The position numbers were made by a program, and so were the translations under genes. The notes beneath the pieces were generated by a model that saw nothing but the letters and a program-made list of their open reading frames with translations, did not search any database and was not told the origin of the DNA. Of a stretch of 64,000 bases of DNA, positions 58,684-64,000 are shown piece after piece. Within the stretch, counting starts at the first letter, position 1, and each line of letters opens with the position of its first letter. The stretch covers positions 69,885,252 to 69,949,251 of the forward strand of contig NC_077227.1 in NCBI RefSeq assembly GCF_027887165.1, written 5' to 3'. Source of the stretch: Monodelphis domestica (taxonomy: Eukaryota > Chordata > Mammalia > Didelphimorphia > Didelphidae).

Positions 58684-61600
58684 AGTAGTGGTAGTCTCTC
58701 GGTGATCCAGAATGACTATTGTCTTTGTGCAGTTTCATCTACGGTGTACCCTCATGTGGCTTTGGAGTCCAAAGGCTGAGGCGCAAATTTTGTGGCACAT
58801 GGGGCATGGGACTCCAGTTGTTATGGGAGGTGCGGTTGTGGCCTGGTGTCGGTGTTCACGTGCAGAGGCAAGACGTCGACGTCGCTCATCTTCAAAGGTG
58901 ATGGCGGCATGGTTAATGTGGGTTCGCCAGCTGCTTCTGTCAGAGGCAGCGAGTTCTGGTTGCTTCAGTGTAATGCCAGCCCACTTCAAGTTGGACTTTA
59001 GCTGATCCTTGAATCTTTTCTTTGGTCAGCCTTGTTTCCTGAGTCCAGCTGACAGTTTACCATAGAATACCTGTCTTGGTATTCGCTGTGGATCCATGCG
59101 GATGACATGTCCAGACCATCATAGCTGGGTTTTGAGGACCATGACTTCGATGCTGGTGGAGTTGGCTCTGTCGAGGACTTCCTGATTGGTGATTCGGTCC
59201 TGCCATCGGATCCTCATGATTGACTGGAGGGAGCGTTGGTGGAATTGCTCCAGCTGTTTCATGTGCTTCCAGTACAGTGTCCATGTTTCACAACCGTACA
59301 GGAGCGAACTGAGGACCACTGCATTATGCACTTTGAGCTTCGTCACAGTGCTTACACCTCTGTGTTGGAGGACTTTGCAGCGCAGCCGCCCAAGTGCCTG
59401 GCTGGCCTTTTGGATCCTGGCATTGATCTCGCGGTCTAGGGACCCGTCGTTGGCGATGGTGCTGCCCAAGTACTTGAAAGTGTTGACATTAGAAAGCTGC
59501 GTGCCGTCGATTGTAATGCATAGCTGGTTCGTTGGCCTCCCTGGTGCAGGTTGGAACAGGACCTCTGTTTTGCTGAGGCTGATAGTCAGGCCAAACAGTT
59601 TTGTTGCAGTAGAGAACCTGTCCACAATGGTTTGGAGATGATTTTCTTGGTGGGCCATGAGAGCACAGTCATCTGCGAAGAGAGCTTCCAGGATGAGTCT
59701 CTCTGTTGTCTTTGTTTTTGCAGTCAGGCGGTGAAGGTCAAATAGTGAGCCATCGAGTCGGTATTTGATGTAGACGCCCAGGTCTAGATCTATCACAGCA
59801 TGTCGTAATACTTGGGTGAAAAATAGGTTGAATAGTACCGGAGTGAGGACACAGCCTTGTTTCATGCCATTGGAGATGTTGAAGTGATCGGAAGTCTCTC
59901 CACCAGATGGGATTTCCCGTCATGTCGACATGAAAGAGCTGGATCAGTTTGACGAATTTTGCTGGGCAACCGAGCTTGCTGAGGATCACCCACAATTTGT
60001 CCCTGTTCACTGTGTCGAACGCCTTTGTCAGGTCTATGAAGACAATGTAGAGACTCAGGTTCTGCTCAAGGCATTTTTCCTGCATTTGCCTCACCGTGAA
60101 GACCATGTCGATGGTGCTGTGATCTGGTCGGAAGCCACATTGTGATTCAGGCAGGTTCTGCTCTGAAACAGATGACAGGAGTCTGTTGAGTATAACACGG
60201 GCGAGGATCCTTCCAGCAATGGAGAGTAGTGAGATGCCTCTGTAGTTGTCACCGGCTGCTCGTGCGCCTTTATTCTTGTATAGGGCTATGATGGAGGCAT
60301 CTCTGAGTTCTGGGGGCATGTCTTCCTCTTCCCATATGCTGGTCAGCACTATGTGAAATGCCTGGAGTGCCTTTCCATTTAAGGCCTTGTACATCTCGGT
60401 TGGGATCCCATCTTTACCGGGTGCCTTGCCTGCACTCATTTGTTTAATGGCTTTTTGGACTTCCTCTATTGAAGGAGGGACGTCAAGTTGTTCAATGGAG
60501 TGGTTTTGGGGGATCTGGTCAAGGGCGCTTTGGTCGACTGAAGAGAGTCGGTTGAGAAGCTGACTGAAGTGTTCTTTCCACCTGTTGCTGATGCCTTTTT
60601 TATCTTTTATGAGAGTGTCACCTTCAGAGAATAGCAAGGGAGTGGTAATGGGTTTTAATGGCCCATAGACAGTCTTGAGGGCACTGAAAAATTGTTTGTA
60701 GTTTTTCATATCAGCAAACCGCTGGATTTCTTCTGCCTTTTTTTCCCACCATTGGTCTTGCATCTTCCTGATCTCACGCTGTGCCGTGGCTTGGAGAGAC
60801 TTGAATCTATCCTTTTTAGGAGCAGAGTTTCGGTTATTTTGCCACTCCATAAAGGCTTTGTTCTTCTTGCTCAACAGGTCTTCAATAGCAGTGTTGTTCT
60901 CATCGAACCAGTCCTGGTGGTTGCGTTGTTTTGGGCCTAGGACTGCCTTTGATGTTTCCTTCACTGCGTCTCTGAACTGGTTCCATTTCGCAGTTGAGCT
61001 TCCAGTGAGTGGTCCCTTGGCAGACAGCTTGTTGTCCAGGCAGGACTGGAATGTTTGCAAATAAGATGGATCTCTAAGACGACTCATGTTGTAAAATGCG
61101 CGAACTGTCTGGGCGTGTTTTGGATGGCAAGGCGCAATGCGCATTTGAAGAGTCGCTCTAACCAATAGGTGGTCTGTCCAGCATTCAGCTCCTCTGATGG
61201 CTCTGGTGATCTTTACATCCTGGATGTCTGGCGTACAATGATATAGTCAATGAGATGCCACTGTTTTGATCGCAGGTGCATCCACGTTTTATATTTGTTC
61301 ACCATTCTGAACACAGTGTTTGTGATGGTGAGTTCGAACTCTGAGCATTTGCTGAGTAGCAGTCGGCCGTTGTTGTTCATTTTGCCCACGCCGTGTTTGC
61401 CAAGCACTCCTTTCCATCTTTCATGGTCCTGGCCAACACGGGCATTGAAGTCTCCCAGTAGTATCAGCTTGTCATTTGTGGGCACTGAGTGCAGAACGGC
61501 ACTCAGGTCAGAGTAGAACTGCTCGATGGTCTCCTCTGTGCTGGTCAGTGTTGGGGCATATGCGCTGATGATTGTGGCATACCGGTCTTTGCTGAGAGGC

Positions 61601-62215
61601 AAATGGATCTTCATGAGCCTCTCGCTGATGCCCACAGGCAAGTCTGGCAGCTGTTTGAGCAAACTGGTCTTGATGGCCAGGCCAACACCGTGGATTCTGT
61701 CTTCATTTGAGGCTCTACCTTTCCAGAAGGTGTATCCAGTGGTGGGTTCATTGAGTGATCCCTCTTCTGGTAAGCGTGTTTCGCTTAAGGCTGCGATGTC
61801 CATGTAATATCACGCCAGTTCTTTACTGATTAGAGCTGTTCTTCTCTCAGGTCTTGGGGTATTCTCTCTATCAAGTAATGTCCTGATGTTCCATGCTCCT
61901 AGTAGGAGTTTCTTTGTATTTTTTCTTTGATTTCGACCGCTTAAAGGGGATGACCCGCCAGCAGCGGTGTGCTGACCGGGTGTTTGTAGGGTAGGCAATG
62001 TTTGAGACACCTTTTCTAGTCCCCTCCCTTGATTAGGGTGAGCAGTGCTGTCCTAGAGAGGGCTGCTCAGTTGCCCAGGATGCTGCCGAGCGTCCCTGCT
62101 GCCCACAGGGCTGAGCGACCATTGGTCCGTGGGCCGCCTACGTGCAGGATCATGACTACAACTGCCAGTGGTCACCTCCACCTGTTGCGTGGTCACTCCC
62201 CCATCGCTGCAGGTC
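58684..62215 (-). mobile_element. Near full-length RTE-like LINE (endonuclease, reverse transcriptase, C2H2 finger)
   Basis: Read on the minus strand: a leader (about 62215-62030); a start region with LLLGAWNIRTLLDRE (61900s); an apurinic-type endonuclease, 61803-61213 (ALSETRLPEEGS, LILLGDFNARVGQD, WHLIDYIIVRQ); a linker and RT, 61165-59738, continuing 59865-59119 (KAPGKDGIPTEMYK, FIDLTKAFDTVNRD, LFADDCALMAHQ); then a C-terminal part ending in a C2H2 finger, CPMCHKICASAFGLQSHMRVH, at about 58820-58738; 3' end at 58684. A few frame breaks separate the open pieces: near 61810 (stop), 61170-61210 and 59865. The flanking direct repeat was not found, so the 5' boundary is approximate. The family is RTE/CR1-like; I cannot fix the clade. 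Confidence 0.88.
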
Positions 62216-63254
62216 TTGAAGAGGGTGGATGGGGTTAGGATAGATGAGTGTGCATAAAGATACTTGTGCGTGAAAGAGATTTAAGTGAAAAAGCTGATGC
62301 ACAACAATGGGGATAAAGGATAAGGTTGAACGTCTGGTAAATTGGGATCAGGAGGGAAAAGGGGATCCCTAACTGTCTAAACTCTTCCCCCCAAAGTTAG
62401 GTAACCTAGGTTTGGTGGCCTGAGCTCCTGAGAAATTCAGAGTGTTGAACCCTGGCTTTTTTGACACTGCACAATAGGTGTCCCCAAATTCAGGGTAAAA
62501 GGAGATTGGGATAAATCTTCTTGTGGACTTCTTTTCTCTCCAATTCTCTGTCTACTTGCTGGTTTGGGAGGATGGTGATCAGGTTCGGGGAAAGGAAAGA
62601 TTTCTGAGATTGGAATCCAGTCATATATTGACCTTCTCTTCAGGAGATCTCCAGTCAAGAGAGAGCAGACCAACTGAGAACTCCTGGGTTGTTGCTTTCC
62701 CAAAGTTCCAAATCCTTCTCTGCCCATCCCCCCTTGCTGCTGATGGAATCTTTGCAGTTTCTCCAGGCTTTTCCATTTTCAAAAGTCTTTGGGTTTGTCT
62801 CTCTCAAACTGAGGAGGAGAATAACTCCTCTAGGAATGAAAAGAGGGTAGGAGACAGGGAAAAAAATAGATGTTTGGTCACAGGAAAACTAAAACTTAAT
62901 TTTGACAAATGGCACCTGAACTGGGCCTTGGCAGAAGGAAGACCTGGGGATGGCATGCAGAAATAATGGAGGTGCAAGAAGCAGGGAGTCGTGAAGAGCC
63001 CAGCTCAGTCAGAACAGAGAAGGTGAAGTGGAGTAATGTACTGTCAAGATGAGCCAGTTGAAAGAAACCAATTTGTAAAAGTCATTTAATGTTAGATTCA
63101 ATAGACAATTGGAAAGTAGTAGAGATTTTTGAGTGTAGCCATTAGGTTACCAAAGCATGAGACAGATTACTCTGGCAAAGATATGAATGACAGAGTATAA
63201 CAGGGAGAGAATGGAAGTGGAAAAAACAGTCCAGAAACTGTTAACAATAATTCA

Positions 63255-63395
63255 ACTCTTTCATTTTTAGATGAGGAAACTGAGACCGAGAGAGAAAATT
63301 TGTCCTAAATTAGTTACATAAGTAGTAAATGGCAAAATCTGGATCAGAACGAAGGTCCTCTACCCCAAAACCAACACTTTCTACTATTTCACACA
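63255..63395 (-). repeat. MIR-like CORE-SINE remnant
   Basis: 'tttttagatgaggaaactga', 'gaccgagagagaaaatttgt' and 'aaatggcaaaatctggatca' in antisense MIR order. Confidence 0.45.
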
Positions 63396-64000
63396 AACAC
63401 AAACACTTAGTGAAGGAGACTAAGGAGTGGCTGGGACTGAAAAACCAAGGAAGAATGATACAATGGAAGACACAAGAGGAGAAGGTAGTTGTCAGCAACA
63501 TTAAATGCTACCAAAAGGTTAAAGAGAAGAACAGAGAATAAGGGGGGGGGGGGTGATCTTTGGATTTGACACATAGCAGTTTCAATAGAATGGTCAAAAC
63601 TAGTGGCAGACTTAGAGAACTGAAACACCCCTATCCCTGCCCCCCACTCCAAATTAAGCTATGAAGGAATAATCCTGATCAAATCTTTGACCTTGGGAAT
63701 GCATTCTGCTAGTGATAGCAATGAATCAACAGGGCTTTCCCTTGTGGTATTGACATGTCTGCTTTCTTAGGATTTAGGTATTTGAGAATTTTTCCATTGC
63801 AGATTTTGACACTTTGCTTTTGGGCCCTAATGGAAATATTAACTCACTGTTTCTTCAAAATTGTGGAAGTCCCCTGAAAAATCATAATGAATGACAAGTC
63901 TTCACTGTTTCCAATTGTCCCCCAGAACTCAACATAATCTTTCCAGAAACTTCTCACCTTCAAGTTTTTCTTTACAAGTGCTTTTATCTAAATTCATCTC

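Larger units (their letters stand above)
56222..64000. other. Right flank (upstream side of the TMEM202-like gene)
   Basis: No coding exon recognised, although the first exon(s) of the TMEM202-like gene should lie here or beyond. The stretch is dominated by L1-like (56985-57505, 57780-58290) and RTE-like (58684-62215) sequence. 62220-64000 has a MIR-like piece (about 63255-63395), a G11 run near 63542 and nothing else I can name. Confidence 0.6.

Noticed and set aside
62437-62966. Open frames of 96 (minus) and 147 (plus) codons
   Set aside because: Considered as a first exon of the TMEM202-like gene, but there is no membrane helix or Trp/Cys loop and no donor in phase 1.
1-64000. CRISPR arrays, operons, phage or bacterial mobile elements
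   Set aside because: No spaced short repeats and no prokaryotic gene organisation; the window is intron-bearing vertebrate DNA.

Overview
The window is nuclear DNA from a marsupial, possibly an opossum-like didelphid. Three things point there. It has spliced vertebrate retinal genes. It is dense in tRNA-derived CORE-SINEs of marsupial type, one kind poly-A-tailed and the other carrying an RTE-like 3' tail. It also carries marsupial-style L1, RTE, CR1/L3, L2 and LTR elements. No prokaryotic signature is present.

Genes, all on the minus strand: LRIT2 (7218-12854, three coding exons, 558 aa) and its tandem paralogue LRIT1 (24068-34093, four coding exons, 635 aa) both appear complete and intact. 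Each encodes a signal peptide, LRRs, an Ig domain, an FN3 domain, one transmembrane helix and a cytoplasmic tail, the layout of retinal LRIT adhesion proteins. Further right, 51781-56221 holds the last three coding exons of a four-transmembrane protein that I match, from memory, to TMEM202. Human TMEM202 is on a different chromosome from LRIT1, so this is either an unrecognised paralogue or a different gene location. Its N-terminal exon(s) were not found. In human the order is CDHR1, LRIT2, LRIT1, RGR; no CDHR1 or RGR exon was seen here.

Layout: 1-7.2 kb is gene-free, with old LINE/SINE pieces and a GATA microsatellite. 7.2-12.9 kb is LRIT2. 12.9-24 kb is intergenic and rich in L2 and CORE-SINEs, with a 44-bp tandem duplication and a small mariner-like palindrome. 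24-34.1 kb is LRIT1. 34.1-40.3 kb holds L1 pieces, including an ORF1-bearing fragment flanked by a 63-nt inverted repeat. 40.3-42.1 kb is a 5'-truncated RTE-like LINE on the plus strand. 42.2-48.5 kb is a nest of endogenous retrovirus fossils. 51.8-56.2 kb is the TMEM202-like gene, with a solo LTR (itself carrying a SINE) in one intron. 58.7-62.2 kb is a nearly full-length RTE-like LINE on the minus strand, in inverted orientation to the copy at 40.3 kb. The rest is L1-derived or unrecognised.

The two LRIT genes probably act in the photoreceptor outer retina. No functional link between them and the TMEM202-like gene can be seen. All splice sites were read by eye and all family identities come from memory; nothing was searched.
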